This document shows positions 17,302 through 26,219 of a stretch of DNA of 64,000 nt, piece after piece. A program made the position numbers and the translations under genes. Numbering within the stretch: position 1 is the stretch's first letter; each line of letters starts with the position of its first letter. The notes beneath the pieces are model-generated. The model saw only the letters and a program-made list of their open reading frames with translations. It made no database searches and was not told where the DNA came from. The stretch covers positions 1-64,000 of the forward strand of contig NZ_BLAE01000046.1 of the NCBI RefSeq assembly GCF_009687865.1, in the 5' to 3' direction. Source of the stretch: Acrocarpospora macrocephala (GTDB lineage: Bacteria; Actinomycetota; Actinomycetes; Streptosporangiales; Streptosporangiaceae).

Positions 17302-17330
17302 TTACGATGGCGTAAGTTACGGTAGCGTAG
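17302..17330 (+). promoter_or_regulatory. Tandem 14-bp operators before the desaturase
   Basis: TTACGATGGCGTAA (17302-17315) is a perfect inverted repeat with a 4-base spacer. TTACGGTAGCGTAG (17317-17330) is a near copy, 15 bp further. They end 29 bases before the desaturase ATG, placed to cover the promoter. This looks like a repressor site, possibly for the TetR protein encoded just downstream of the desaturase. Confidence 0.6.
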
Positions 17331-17359
17331 GCAGCAATCCCACGACCGCGAGGTAGCCC

Positions 17360-18301
17360 ATGACCGTTGTAACGGAGCGAGCCGCTCCGCAGCCGAAACC
17401 GGACATCGACCCCGAACCGAAGACCCTTCCCGAGCTCATCACCTTCGGTTTCGTCGTCGGGGCGCCACTGGTGGCACTCGCCGTCGCCGTGCCGATGGCC
17501 TGGAGCTGGGGCCTGCTCAGCTGGATCGACGTCGCGATCGGCTTTGTTTTCTACGTGGTCACCGGCCTGGGGGTGACGGTCGGTCTGCACCGTTACTTCA
17601 CCCACGGCTCGTTCAAGGCCAAGCGCCCGATGAAGATCGCGCTCGGCATCGCGGGGAGCCTCTCCCTGGAGATGTCGGTGCTCGACTGGGTCGCTACCCA
17701 CCGCAAGCACCACAAGTTCTCCGACAAGGACGGCGATCCGCACTCGCCGTGGCGCTTCGGGACCGGCTTCTGGGCCATCACCAAGGGCCTGCTCTGGGCC
17801 CACATGGGCTGGTTGTTCGAAACACACCGTACAAACCGGGAGAAGTATGCCCCGGACCTGGTCAAAGACCCGGACGTCATCAGGCTCCACAAGCTCTTCC
17901 CCACTCTGGCGATCACCTCTCTGGTCCTCCCGGCCGTCCTCGGCGGCCTGATCACCTGGTCCTGGCAGGGCGCGGCCACCGCGTTCTTCTGGGGCACCGT
18001 GATCCGGATCGGCCTGCTGCACCACGTCACGTGGTCGATCAACTCGATCTGCCACGTCTTCGGCGACGAAGCCTTCGAAGTCCGTGACAAGTCGCGAAAT
18101 GTCTGGTGGCTGGCCATCCCCTCGTTCGGCGAGTCCTGGCACAACCTGCACCACTCCGACCCCACCTGCGCCCGGCACGGCGCCCTGAAGGGCCAGATCG
18201 ACCTGAGCGCGGGCACCATCCGCATCTTCGAGAAGCTCGGCTGGGTGTACGACGTGCGCTGGCCCGTCCCCGAGAGACTGGCGGCGAAGCGCCTTGGCTG
18301 A
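17360..18301 (+). CDS. Acyl-CoA/acyl-lipid fatty acid desaturase
   Basis: 313 residues. The three histidine boxes of membrane di-iron desaturases are present: HRYFTH (near residue 78), HRKHH (near 114) and HNLHH (near 258). There are about four hydrophobic segments. It would introduce a cis double bond, usually delta-9, into C16-C18 acyl chains and so adjust membrane fluidity. It has strong operator-like repeats just upstream, and a TetR-family gene follows 91 bases downstream. That suggests regulation by fatty acid supply or temperature. Confidence 0.92.
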   Translation: MTVVTERAAPQPKPDIDPEPKTLPELITFGFVVGAPLVALAVAVPMAWSWGLLSWIDVAIGFVFYVVTGLGVTVGLHRYFTHGSFKAKRPMKIALGIAGSLSLEMSVLDWVATHRKHHKFSDKDGDPHSPWRFGTGFWAITKGLLWAHMGWLFETHRTNREKYAPDLVKDPDVIRLHKLFPTLAITSLVLPAVLGGLITWSWQGAATAFFWGTVIRIGLLHHVTWSINSICHVFGDEAFEVRDKSRNVWWLAIPSFGESWHNLHHSDPTCARHGALKGQIDLSAGTIRIFEKLGWVYDVRWPVPERLAAKRLG

Positions 18302-18314
18302 CCCAGGCAATTCT

Positions 18315-18349
18315 CGTACGGCTACCGCGGAGATCGTGGTAGCCGTACG
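18315..18349. repeat. 12-bp inverted repeat between desaturase and TetR gene
   Basis: CGTACGGCTACC and GGTAGCCGTACG flank an 11-base spacer. There is no T-run after it, so it may be a weak terminator for the desaturase or an operator for the TetR gene starting at 18393. Confidence 0.55.
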
Positions 18350-18392
18350 TCTCCCATCCCCGAATGGGACGGATTCCACGGCGACCGCCATT

Positions 18393-19400
18393 ATGGAACC
18401 CGTGACCGAACCCAGATCCCGCAGACGCATGACCGGCGCCGAGCGGCGCGAGCAGTTGATCCATATCGGTCGCGCGCTCTTCGCGGAGAAGGGCTTCGAC
18501 GGGACGTCGGTGGAGGAGATCGCAGCTCACGCGAAGGTGTCGAAGCCCGTGGTGTACGAACATTTCGGGGGCAAGGAAGGGATCTACGCGGTCGTCATCG
18601 ACCGGGAGATGCAGCGGTTGCTCAGCCTGGTGACGCAGGCGCTGTCGGCGTCGCATTCGCTGGTCAAGCTGGAGCGGGCGGCGTTGGCGCTGTTGCAGTA
18701 CATCGAGGAGAGCAGCGAGGGGTTCCGGATCCTGGTTCGTGACTCGCACGCGGCTTCTGGGACGGGGACCTTCGGCAGCCTGCTCAGTGACATCGCGAGC
18801 CAGGTGGAGGATGTGCTGGCCGATGAGTTCGTGGAGCGTGGGTACGACCCGAAGCTTGCTCCGATGTATGCGCAGATGCTCGTCGGCATGGTCGCGCTGA
18901 CTGGGCAGTGGTGGCTGGATGTGCGTAAGCCGAGCCGTGAGGAGGTGGCCGCTCATCTGGTGAATCTCTGCTGGAACGGTCTTACGAGTTTGGACCCGAA
19001 TCCGCGGCTGACGAGTGCGTCGCGTGGGCTTGTCCTCGCTCCGGGCCTTGTTCCTGAAATGCCGGGGAAGGAGCTCAGCGACAAGGAGCTCAAGGAGCTG
19101 GGTAAGCAGCGGGAGCGTGAGCTCAAGGAGCAGGAGAAGTTGCGCCGGGAGCTCGATAAGCAGCGGGAGCGTGAGGCCAAGGAGCTGGAGCGGCAGCGTG
19201 AACGCGAGCTCAAGGAGCAGGAGAAGGCTCAGCGTGAGCTCGACAAGCAACGTGAACGCGAGACAAAGGAACACGAGAAGCTGCAGCGCGAGCTCGAGAA
19301 GCAACGCGAACGCGAACAACGCGAGCAGGAACGCCTCCGCGCCCTCGAAGCCCGCCAAGCCGAACTAGAAGCCCGCCTCGCAGACGTGGAACCCCAGTAG
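18393..19400 (+). CDS. TetR-family regulator with long charged coiled-coil tail
   Basis: 335 residues. The N-terminal DNA-binding domain is typical (RREQLIHIGRALFAEKGFDGTSVEEIAAHAKVSKPVVYEHFGGKEG, about residues 17-62), followed by a normal ligand/dimer domain to about residue 205. Unusually, residues 223-335 form a Lys/Glu/Arg/Gln-rich tail with three near-repeats of RELKEQEKxxRELDKQRERE, strongly predicted to be a long coiled coil or single alpha helix. TetR proteins normally end near residue 200. ATG 18393 is chosen over an earlier in-frame ATG at 18294, which lies inside the desaturase. It likely regulates the adjacent desaturase. Confidence 0.85.
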   Translation: MEPVTEPRSRRRMTGAERREQLIHIGRALFAEKGFDGTSVEEIAAHAKVSKPVVYEHFGGKEGIYAVVIDREMQRLLSLVTQALSASHSLVKLERAALALLQYIEESSEGFRILVRDSHAASGTGTFGSLLSDIASQVEDVLADEFVERGYDPKLAPMYAQMLVGMVALTGQWWLDVRKPSREEVAAHLVNLCWNGLTSLDPNPRLTSASRGLVLAPGLVPEMPGKELSDKELKELGKQRERELKEQEKLRRELDKQREREAKELERQRERELKEQEKAQRELDKQRERETKEHEKLQRELEKQREREQREQERLRALEARQAELEARLADVEPQ

Positions 19401-19523
19401 GGGTAGTCTCTCCCACCCACCCAGCCCTCTGTTTTCCCTCGGGCTCCGCCCGCCCCCGCCATCGCCGTAGTTCCCCCACAAATCGTCCTGTCAGAGCGAG
19501 ACACGCCGAGATTTCAGGTGTCA

Positions 19524-19552
19524 GTTAACGTTCCGTTCAACAAGTTCGGGCA
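19524..19552 (+). promoter_or_regulatory. PHO-box-like repeats before ppk
   Basis: GTTAACG, GTTCAAC and a poorer TCGGGCA are spaced 11 bp apart and lie 10-40 bases before the ppk ATG. The first two match the Streptomyces PhoP consensus GTTCACC at 5 and 6 of 7 bases. PhoP control of ppk is known in Streptomyces. Confidence 0.5.
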
Positions 19553-19562
19553 TATTTAGGAC

Positions 19563-21665
19563 ATGTCCGCCGAAATCTCTGTCGCTTCGAAGCAGGAAGA
19601 CCACAACCCTGGGGATCGGCCACTTCCTCCTGATCGGTTTCTCAACCGGGAGGAGAGCTGGCTTCAGTTCAATGAGCGGGTGCTTGAGCTGGCTGAGGAT
19701 CCGCGGACGCCGCTGTTGGAGCGGGTGCGGTTTCTGGCGATCTTCGCGAGTAACCTCGACGAGTTCTTCCGGGTGCGGGTGGCGGGGCTGAAACGGCGGA
19801 TGGCCACCGGCCTGCTGTTGCGGACCAAGAGCGGGCTGAAGCCGCGCGAGGAGCTGGCCAGGATCGCGGGGATCGCGGATGGGCTGGCGCGCCGGCATGA
19901 CGCCTGCTTCCACAAGCTGGTGGGGCCGGATCTGGCGGCCGAGGGCATCGAGATCGTCCGGTGGGATGATCTGGGCCGGGATGAGCGCACCGCGATGCGC
20001 AAGCTGTTCCGGGAGCGGATCCGGCCGGTGCTGACGCCGCTCGCCGTCGACCCCGCCCACCCATTCCCCTATATTTCCGGACTTTCGCTCAACCTCGCGG
20101 TCACCGTCCGGAACCCGTCAACGGGCAACACCGTCTTCGCCCGCGTCAAGGTTCCCAGCCAGCTGCCCCGCTTCGTCACCGCTTCCAGAGACCGTTTCGT
20201 CCCCCTGGAAGACGTCATCGCCGCCCACCTGGGCCAGCTCTTCAAGGGCATGGAGATCATCCAGCACCACGTCTTCCGCGTCACCAGGAACGAGGACCTG
20301 GACGTCGACGAGGACGTCACCGAGAACCTCATGCAGGCCCTCGAACGCGAGCTCCTGCGCCGCCGTTTCGGCCCTCCGGTCCGCCTCGAAGTCGAGGACA
20401 CCATCACCGACGAGGTCCTGGAACTCCTGGTCGAGGAGCTCGGCGTCGCCGAACACGAGATCTACCGGCTGCCTGGCCCGCTGGACCTGTCCGGCCTGCA
20501 CGCCATCGCCGACATCGGCCCGGCCCAGAACCGCGGCGACCTGAGCTACCGCCCGTTCGTCCCGGCCGAAGCCGTACACGCCGACGACGACATCTTCGCC
20601 CTGCTCCGCGAGCGCGACATCCTGCTGCACCACCCGTACGACTCCTTCTCCACCAGCGTGCAGCGTTTCATCGAGCAGGCCGCCGCCGACCCGGACGTAC
20701 TCGCGATCAAGCAGACCCTGTACCGCACCAGCGGCGACTCCCCCATCGTGGACGCCCTGATCGACGCCGCCGAAGCGGGCAAGCAGGTCGTGGTCGTCGT
20801 CGAGATCAAGGCGAGGTTCGACGAGCACGCCAACATCTCCTGGGCGCGCAAGCTCGAACGCGCCGGCTGCCACGTCGTCTACGGCGTGCTCGGCCTGAAG
20901 ACGCACTGCAAGCTGGCCCTGGTCGTACGCCAGGAGCCGAGCGGCGAGCTGCGCCGCTACTGCCACATCGGCACCGGCAACTACAACCCGAAGACCGCCC
21001 GCATGTACGAGGACTTCGGCCTGCTGACCGCCGACCCGCTGATGGGCGAGGACGTCACCGACCTGTTCATCCATCTCACCGGCTACTCCAACCATTCGGC
21101 CTACCGCCGCCTGCTGGTCGCCCCGCACTCGATGCGCCAGGGCGTGCTGGGCCGGATCGACCGGGAGATCGCCCACCAGACCGCCGGACGCCCGGCCAAG
21201 ATCCGCATCAAGACGAACTCGCTGGTCGACGAGCCCATCATCGACGCGCTCTACCGTGCCTCGCGGGCGGGAGTCCCGATCGACCTCCTGGTGCGCGGCA
21301 TCTGCACGCTCCGGCCGGGCGTGCCAGGTTTGTCGGAGACGATCCGGGTCAGAAGCGTGCTCGGCCGCTTCCTCGAGCACTCGCGGGTGTTCGAGTTCGG
21401 CCTGGGCAGGCGCCCCGAATACTGGATCGGCAGCGCCGACCTGATGCGCCGGAACCTGGACCGCCGAGTGGAAGCCCTGGTCAAGGTGACCGGAACGCAA
21501 CATCGCACGTACATCGCGGACCTGCTCGATCGGGCCTTCTCCGATGGGACGGACTCATGGTGGCTCAACGCGGACGGACTCTGGCAAAGACACCAAGGCG
21601 GAACCGACCTGCAGCACCACCTCATCGGCACCCGCCGGTGGCGCACGGTGGACGACAGCGAATGA
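19563..21665 (+). CDS. ppk: Polyphosphate kinase 1
   Basis: 700 residues. It shows the PPK1 layout: an N-terminal domain beginning with FLNRESWLQFN-type sequence ([20 protein letters not shown]), a head domain, and two phospholipase-D-like catalytic domains. The catalytic region has [13 protein letters not shown] and [19 protein letters not shown]. It polymerises the gamma phosphate of ATP into polyphosphate and runs in reverse. The stop overlaps the mutT1-like ATG (ATGA). ppk beside a MutT1 homologue is also seen in Mycobacterium tuberculosis. Confidence 0.97.
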   Translation: MSAEISVASKQEDHNPGDRPLPPDRFLNREESWLQFNERVLELAEDPRTPLLERVRFLAIFASNLDEFFRVRVAGLKRRMATGLLLRTKSGLKPREELARIAGIADGLARRHDACFHKLVGPDLAAEGIEIVRWDDLGRDERTAMRKLFRERIRPVLTPLAVDPAHPFPYISGLSLNLAVTVRNPSTGNTVFARVKVPSQLPRFVTASRDRFVPLEDVIAAHLGQLFKGMEIIQHHVFRVTRNEDLDVDEDVTENLMQALERELLRRRFGPPVRLEVEDTITDEVLELLVEELGVAEHEIYRLPGPLDLSGLHAIADIGPAQNRGDLSYRPFVPAEAVHADDDIFALLRERDILLHHPYDSFSTSVQRFIEQAAADPDVLAIKQTLYRTSGDSPIVDALIDAAEAGKQVVVVVEIKARFDEHANISWARKLERAGCHVVYGVLGLKTHCKLALVVRQEPSGELRRYCHIGTGNYNPKTARMYEDFGLLTADPLMGEDVTDLFIHLTGYSNHSAYRRLLVAPHSMRQGVLGRIDREIAHQTAGRPAKIRIKTNSLVDEPIIDALYRASRAGVPIDLLVRGICTLRPGVPGLSETIRVRSVLGRFLEHSRVFEFGLGRRPEYWIGSADLMRRNLDRRVEALVKVTGTQHRTYIADLLDRAFSDGTDSWWLNADGLWQRHQGGTDLQHHLIGTRRWRTVDDSE

Positions 21666-22513
21666 CCGATCTGGTACGCGCCTCCGGTGCCGTGATCTGG
21701 CGCGGGGACGAGCGGAACCCGGAGGTCGCGGTGGTCCACCGCCCCCGGTATGACGACTGGTCCTTCCCCAAGGGCAAGCTGAAACCCGGCGAGCACGTGA
21801 TCGCCGGAGCGCTCCGCGAGGTGGCCGAGGAGACCGGCCTGCAGGTCGTCCTCGGCCGTTCGCTGCCCCCCGTGCACTACCTGAAGGACGGCCGCCTGAA
21901 ACGGGTGGACTACTGGACCGCCCAGGCCGTCGCCATCGGCGACCTGGAAGCCGTCGAGGAGGTCGACCAGGTCGCATGGCTCAGCCTGGACGCCGCCCGC
22001 CGCCGCCTCACCTACGAATGGGACGCGGGCCTGCTCCGCGCCCTCACCGCCGCCCCTCTCCGCACCACCCCGTTGATCCTGGTACGGCATGGCCAGGCCG
22101 GCTCCCGCCAGGACTGGAAAGGCGACGACGACCGCCGCCCCCTCGACCAGGCCGGGATGGCCCAAGCCGAAACCCTGGCCACCGCCCTCGTCGGGTACGC
22201 GCCGACCGCCCTGGTCAGCTCCCCGAGCAAACGCTGCGTCCAGACCCTCAAGCCGTACGCGACGCAAACCGGCCTCCCCGTGCGCAAGGAGAAACTCCTC
22301 ACGGAGAACCACTACGACCCACGCGAAACCCTCCGCCTGGTCCAGAAACTGGACGAACCCGCGGTCGTGTGCACGCATGGCAAGGTCGTCCCCGACCTGC
22401 TCGACGCCATCTGCGACCACCGCTGCGGCGACACCCACCTCCGCAAGGGCGCCTTCGCGGTCGTCCACCACAGCGGCGACCACCTAGTCAGCGTGGAACG
22501 TTACGCCACGTAA
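21662..22513 (+). CDS. Nudix plus histidine-phosphatase protein, MutT1-like
   Basis: 283 residues. The N-terminal Nudix domain carries the box [22 protein letters not shown] (about residues 37-58). The C-terminal histidine-phosphatase domain has LVRHGQA near residue 142. The same two-domain layout is found in mycobacterial MutT1, which hydrolyses 8-oxo-dGTP and diadenosine polyphosphates. It is translationally coupled to ppk by a 4-bp overlap, so a link to nucleotide or polyphosphate pools is likely. Confidence 0.9.
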   Translation: MTDLVRASGAVIWRGDERNPEVAVVHRPRYDDWSFPKGKLKPGEHVIAGALREVAEETGLQVVLGRSLPPVHYLKDGRLKRVDYWTAQAVAIGDLEAVEEVDQVAWLSLDAARRRLTYEWDAGLLRALTAAPLRTTPLILVRHGQAGSRQDWKGDDDRRPLDQAGMAQAETLATALVGYAPTALVSSPSKRCVQTLKPYATQTGLPVRKEKLLTENHYDPRETLRLVQKLDEPAVVCTHGKVVPDLLDAICDHRCGDTHLRKGAFAVVHHSGDHLVSVERYAT

Positions 22514-22578
22514 TATCCTCCGGATCGGCGGGCTTGGCCGCGACATACGACTAACGGTGCGGCGATTGCCCGTTGGGG

Positions 22579-24027
22579 CTACTGAGCCGTGACCTTGGCC
22601 CAGACGCTGGGGAACTTGCGGTGCGCGCGTTCGGCCGTTTCGTGTTCCATGCCGACGAGCACGCCGTAGGTGAAGGTGTCCTCGCCGGCCTCGCGGGCGC
22701 GGTCCGCTTCGGCGGCGAGGGTCTGCTGGGCGACGACGCCGTCCTGGTGCAGACCGAGCACTTCCTGAACCGATTCGGCGCGCTTGGCGGCCTGGGTCAT
22801 GCCGAGCGCCTCGGCCGTGTACCGTGCCCGTTTGGCCGCCTTCCGCACGTCGTGCATGGCGATCTCGCGTTCGTCGCGGTCCTCGATGGCCTGGGCGGTG
22901 GCGTAGCGGCCCTCGACCCGCTGCCACTCCTTCTCGGCGATCTTCTCCAGGGTGCCCTCGGCGGGGTTGGCCGCCTTCTTGGTCAGCGGAAGCGGCGCGT
23001 CGAGCGCGTCCAGCAGCGCGAAGTAGCGCTCGTCGCTCATGACCTCCCGGACGCGCGCGTAGGCGGCGTCCTCCTTGGCCAGTAGGTCGGAGCCGAGGCG
23101 CTCGCGGACCGGGCCGACGATCATGGCGTCGTCCAGGGTGTCCAGGTGCCCGGCGAACCTGGCCCTGATGACCTCCAGGTCGCGGACCTCGCCGAGCACC
23201 TCGCCCAGCCAGCGCAGCTCCTCCTGGAGTTCCTCGGTGTCCTCGACCAGCGACTTGAACGCCCTGAGCGCGCTGCGCATGCGGCGGCAGGCGACTCTGG
23301 CCTGGTGCACGGCGTCGTCTTCGGCTCGCCGTACTGGACCGTCGTGGGCGATCAGCGCCTCGACCTGGGTGCGGAAGTAGTTCGCGACGACCGCGCCGGC
23401 CGTGCCCGCCGGCGGCGGGGGCGGCGCGGCGGGGACGGCGTCGCCGAGCAGGCGGCCGAGCTTGTTGGCCGACTCGGCCGGGACGGCGCCCGCCTTGCGG
23501 AGCCGTTTGCCGACCCGGCGCAGGATGGTCTCGTCGCCTTTGACCAGCTCGGCCTCGACTTCCTGCCAGCGCGTCACGGCCGGCGGCTCGCCGAAGACCG
23601 TGCCCTTGACCCGGTCGTCGGCTATCTCGATGAGGATGTCGCCGTGCTCGTCCATGAGCCGGGTGACGCCGCGTTTGGTGTCCAGCTGGGCGACCGGGAC
23701 CAGGTCCTTGCCGCGGCTGTAGACGAGCACGAGTTCGGCCAGCTCCGGGGGCACCACCTTGGTGCTGCGGGTCAGCGGGTGGGTGACCTCCTCGCGCACG
23801 CCCTTGCTCTTGGGGAGCTTGAGGTGCCAGCCCGAGTCGTCGCCGCCGCGCCTGCGCCGCAGCGTGATGCCGCGTGCGGCCAGCCGCAGGTCAGGCGTGT
23901 CGAAGTAGATGGCGACCAGCGAGAAGGTGCGAGGGCCCACGGCCGCCGCGGCGCCCTTGAGATCACTCAGGTCCGGGATCTCGAACTCGGCGGGAACGTC
24001 GAACTTGTCTTCGATCTCGATCGGCAC
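22579..24027 (-). CDS. CYTH and CHAD domain protein
   Basis: 482 residues from GTG 24027 (GCGAGG 7 bases upstream); ATG 24069 would add 14 residues. The N-terminal CYTH tunnel domain begins with EIEDKF, the E-x-E-x-K signature for binding triphosphate chains. An AAPPPPPAG linker leads to a C-terminal CHAD domain rich in conserved His and Arg (AVHQARVACRRMRSALRAF, MHDVRKAAKRARYTAEAL), known to bind polyphosphate. It is convergent with the ppk unit, with 65 bases between, so all three genes concern phosphate polymers. Confidence 0.9.
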   Translation of the reverse strand: MPIEIEDKFDVPAEFEIPDLSDLKGAAAAVGPRTFSLVAIYFDTPDLRLAARGITLRRRRGGDDSGWHLKLPKSKGVREEVTHPLTRSTKVVPPELAELVLVYSRGKDLVPVAQLDTKRGVTRLMDEHGDILIEIADDRVKGTVFGEPPAVTRWQEVEAELVKGDETILRRVGKRLRKAGAVPAESANKLGRLLGDAVPAAPPPPPAGTAGAVVANYFRTQVEALIAHDGPVRRAEDDAVHQARVACRRMRSALRAFKSLVEDTEELQEELRWLGEVLGEVRDLEVIRARFAGHLDTLDDAMIVGPVRERLGSDLLAKEDAAYARVREVMSDERYFALLDALDAPLPLTKKAANPAEGTLEKIAEKEWQRVEGRYATAQAIEDRDEREIAMHDVRKAAKRARYTAEALGMTQAAKRAESVQEVLGLHQDGVVAQQTLAAEADRAREAGEDTFTYGVLVGMEHETAERAHRKFPSVWAKVTAQ

Positions 24028-24096
24028 TAGCACCTCGCAGTGAACAGTTGGCCGCTTATGTGCGGCCATAATGCCACCCGAAGGTAAACAAATCGC

Positions 24097-24444
24097 TCAA
24101 GGCATCTGCAAGAGCTCGATTCGATTCCCCACGGGGTCGTGCACATGGCACCGGCGATACCCCGGCAGCAGATCATCGGGTACGGCATCCGGCAGCCGGG
24201 CCAGCAACTCGTCCAGATCGGTGACCAGCAGCGCGGGATGCGCCTTGCGGGCGGGCCTGAAATCCGCCTCGATGCCCAGATGCAGCTCGACACCCTGCCC
24301 GCGGAACCAGGCCCCGCCGCGTTTGGCCAGCTCGGGAGGCTTCTCGACTTCGGTCATGCCGAGCACGCCCACATAGAAGGCCCGCAGCTCGGGTTCGCTC
24401 CCGGCGGGCGCGGCCAGCTGGACATGATGCATTCCCACGATCAT
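24097..24444 (-). CDS. Glyoxalase/bleomycin-resistance (VOC) family protein
   Basis: 115 residues, a single VOC module. MHHVQLAAPAGSEPELRAFYVGVLGM is the usual start with a metal-ligand His, followed by ELHLGIEADF and a C-terminal HVHDPVGNRIELLQ with the second His and Glu. The substrate is unknown. Its start region is partly duplicated in the gap before the tam gene (see the repeat at 24371-24574). Confidence 0.85.
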   Translation of the reverse strand: MIVGMHHVQLAAPAGSEPELRAFYVGVLGMTEVEKPPELAKRGGAWFRGQGVELHLGIEADFRPARKAHPALLVTDLDELLARLPDAVPDDLLPGYRRCHVHDPVGNRIELLQMP

Positions 24445-24574
24445 CTATAGCGTCCTTCCGAGCCACAACGAAGATCCACTTCGATCACGCCTCCATAGAA
24501 GGCCCGCAACTCGCCGCCAGCTTTGATGGATCGCCAGGATCATCTAGGACTCCTTCCGGGCCACGACGAAGATC
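24371..24574. repeat. Diverged local duplication spanning VOC start and tam 3' end
   Basis: 24371-24477 and 24492-24574 share ATAGAAGGCCCGCA, then GATCATCTA, then a CTCCTTCC/GTCCTTCC and CACRACGAAGATCC string. Copy one contains the VOC start plus a relic of the tam C-terminus (IFVVARK). Copy two contains the real tam C-terminus and a decayed VOC start. Confidence 0.65.
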
Positions 24575-25296
24575 CGCCGGAACGGGAACGGGGTGCCGTA
24601 GGGGCGGCGCGGATACGCCTCTCCCAGCAGTCTGCCCGCCTCGGCCAGGAATTGGGCCTGGCGGTCCGGCGTGAGCCGCCCCAGCATCGGGCGGAGCGCG
24701 GTCGCCCTGACCCAGGTGAGCACGGCGTCCTCCCCCTGGAGCACGTGCTGGTAGGTCGTCTCCCAAGCGTCCACCTCGGTGCCCCCGAGCAGGTCGAGAT
24801 ACTCGCCAGGATCCCCTACCGGCGCGTGCCTGACCAGGTCACCGAGCTCGTCCCGCCAGGCCGCGCTTTGACAGAGGTCGCGGATCAGGACATGGCTGGG
24901 GAAGTCGAAGTTGCCCGGCACCTGGAAGGCCAGCCAGCCGCCTGGAGCGAGGTCCTCGGCCATCCAGCGGGTGATCAGCTCGCGGTGTTCCGGGATCCAC
25001 TGCAGCAGCGCGTTGGACACGATCACGTCAACCGGTTCGGCGGGCTTCCAGGCCCGTGCGTCCAGCACGTCGAACCGAGCCCCGGGCGGGGTTTTGGAGA
25101 GCATTTCCGGGGACGAGTCCACGCCGGACAGGTCGGCGTCCGGCCAGCGCTGGGCCAGTTGCACGGTGAGCTCGCCGGTGCCGCAGCCCAGGTCGACGAC
25201 CGTGCGGGGGTTCTCCGCGCCGATCCGGCCGACCAGCTCGAAGAACGGGCGGGCCCGCTCGTCGGCGTACCGGCCGTACAGGCTGGGGTTCCACAT
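24544..25296 (-). CDS. tam: Trans-aconitate 2-methyltransferase
   Basis: 250 residues. ATG 25296 is preceded by GGAAGG; an upstream ATG at 25311 overlaps that site. It is a class I SAM methyltransferase: VVDLGCGTGELTVQLAQRWP (motif I, about residues 33-52), GVDSSPEML and SNALLQWIPEH. The N-terminal WNPSLYGRYADERARPFFEL is typical of Tam. It methylates trans-aconitate, an inhibitor of aconitase. It is divergent from a MarR-family regulator with two operators between, as for the tam/tamR pair of Streptomyces coelicolor. Confidence 0.9.
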   Translation of the reverse strand: MWNPSLYGRYADERARPFFELVGRIGAENPRTVVDLGCGTGELTVQLAQRWPDADLSGVDSSPEMLSKTPPGARFDVLDARAWKPAEPVDVIVSNALLQWIPEHRELITRWMAEDLAPGGWLAFQVPGNFDFPSHVLIRDLCQSAAWRDELGDLVRHAPVGDPGEYLDLLGGTEVDAWETTYQHVLQGEDAVLTWVRATALRPMLGRLTPDRQAQFLAEAGRLLGEAYPRRPYGTPFPFRRIFVVARKES

Positions 25297-25314
25297 GGGG
25301 CATCCTTCCATTTA

Positions 25315-25363
25315 TCTCGACGTCAAGATACTTGATATCGTGATAGATGTCTCGACGTCAAGA
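25315..25363. promoter_or_regulatory. Two identical operators between tam and tamR
   Basis: TCTCGACGTCAAGA occurs at 25315-25328 and again at 25350-25363, 35 bp apart. Each is a near palindrome around GACGTC. They cover the divergent promoters and would let the MarR-type regulator repress both genes. Confidence 0.75.
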
Positions 25364-25381
25364 GAGATAGACTTGGTGCCC

Positions 25382-25894
25382 ATGAGGCAGGCCGAGGATG
25401 AAGTGGACCGGCTGGTTGCGGCGTGGAAGCAGGAGCGTCCCGATCTGGACGTCAGCCCGCTGCAGGTGCTGAGCCGGGTGTCGCGGCTGAGCCGCCATCT
25501 CGAGCGGGCCAGGCGGGCCAGCTTCGCCGAGCACGGTCTCGAATCCTGGGAGTTCGACGTGCTCACCGCGCTGCGCCGGTCCGGCGAGCCGTATGAGCTG
25601 AGCCCCGGCGCGCTGCTACGCGCCACCCTGGTCACCTCGGGCACCATGACCAACCGGATCGACCGACTGGCCGCGACCGGGCTGGTGACCCGCCACCCCG
25701 ACCCCGAGGACCGCCGCGGCGTGCTCGTCCGGCTCACCCCCAGCGGACTCGAACGGGTCGACGCCGCCTTCACCGGGCTGCTCCGCCGGGAGCAGGAGCT
25801 CCTGGCGACCCTCGGCAAGCATGAGCAGCAGGCCCTGTCGGGCCTGCTGCGCACGCTTCTTGTCCCTTTTGACGCTTCCGACAGCGGAGCGTAG
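25382..25894 (+). CDS. tamR: MarR-family regulator, TamR-like
   Basis: 170 residues. It has an N-terminal helical extension (EDEVDRLVAAWKQERPDLDVSPLQVLSRV) that marks the urate/trans-aconitate-responsive MarR group. The winged helix with LVTSGTMTNRIDRLAATGLVTRHPDPEDRRGVLVRLT follows. In Streptomyces coelicolor, TamR represses tam and is released by citrate and trans-aconitate. The same gene pair, orientation and twin operators here support that role. ATG 25382 is used; an in-frame GTG at 25376 is possible. Confidence 0.88.
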   Translation: MRQAEDEVDRLVAAWKQERPDLDVSPLQVLSRVSRLSRHLERARRASFAEHGLESWEFDVLTALRRSGEPYELSPGALLRATLVTSGTMTNRIDRLAATGLVTRHPDPEDRRGVLVRLTPSGLERVDAAFTGLLRREQELLATLGKHEQQALSGLLRTLLVPFDASDSGA

Positions 25895-25970
25895 GGGCTC
25901 ACTGCCCGCCAGGTGGCAGGAGAAACCCGAGTAAGACGGGACAATAGCGCCTTGTGGTTTCATTTGGGGT

Positions 25971-25988
25971 GTGTGATTTATGTCACAC
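25971..25988. promoter_or_regulatory. Perfect CRP-type palindrome
   Basis: GTGTGA-TTTATG-TCACAC matches the classical cAMP receptor protein consensus on both arms. It lies 232 bases before the secreted pseudoprotease gene in a 325-bp gap that otherwise shows no gene. Confidence 0.55.
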
Positions 25989-26219
25989 CGCATCTGGACC
26001 GGTCCTGGCGTGATCATTTTGGGCAGCCCCCGCCAGCAGGGGAAACGACCCTTCCATTCCCAGGTTTCGCTCAGGTACATGGTGTATCAGGCGAGGCCGC
26101 AGGCCCAGCTGACAAGCCGTTCAACTTTCGCAACGGTAGATCGTCTTATAGCTTCTAACTGTTCCTTTACTGACGCATGGGGCGCAAGTGACGTCCCACG
26201 ACAGACCTGGGGTTACACC

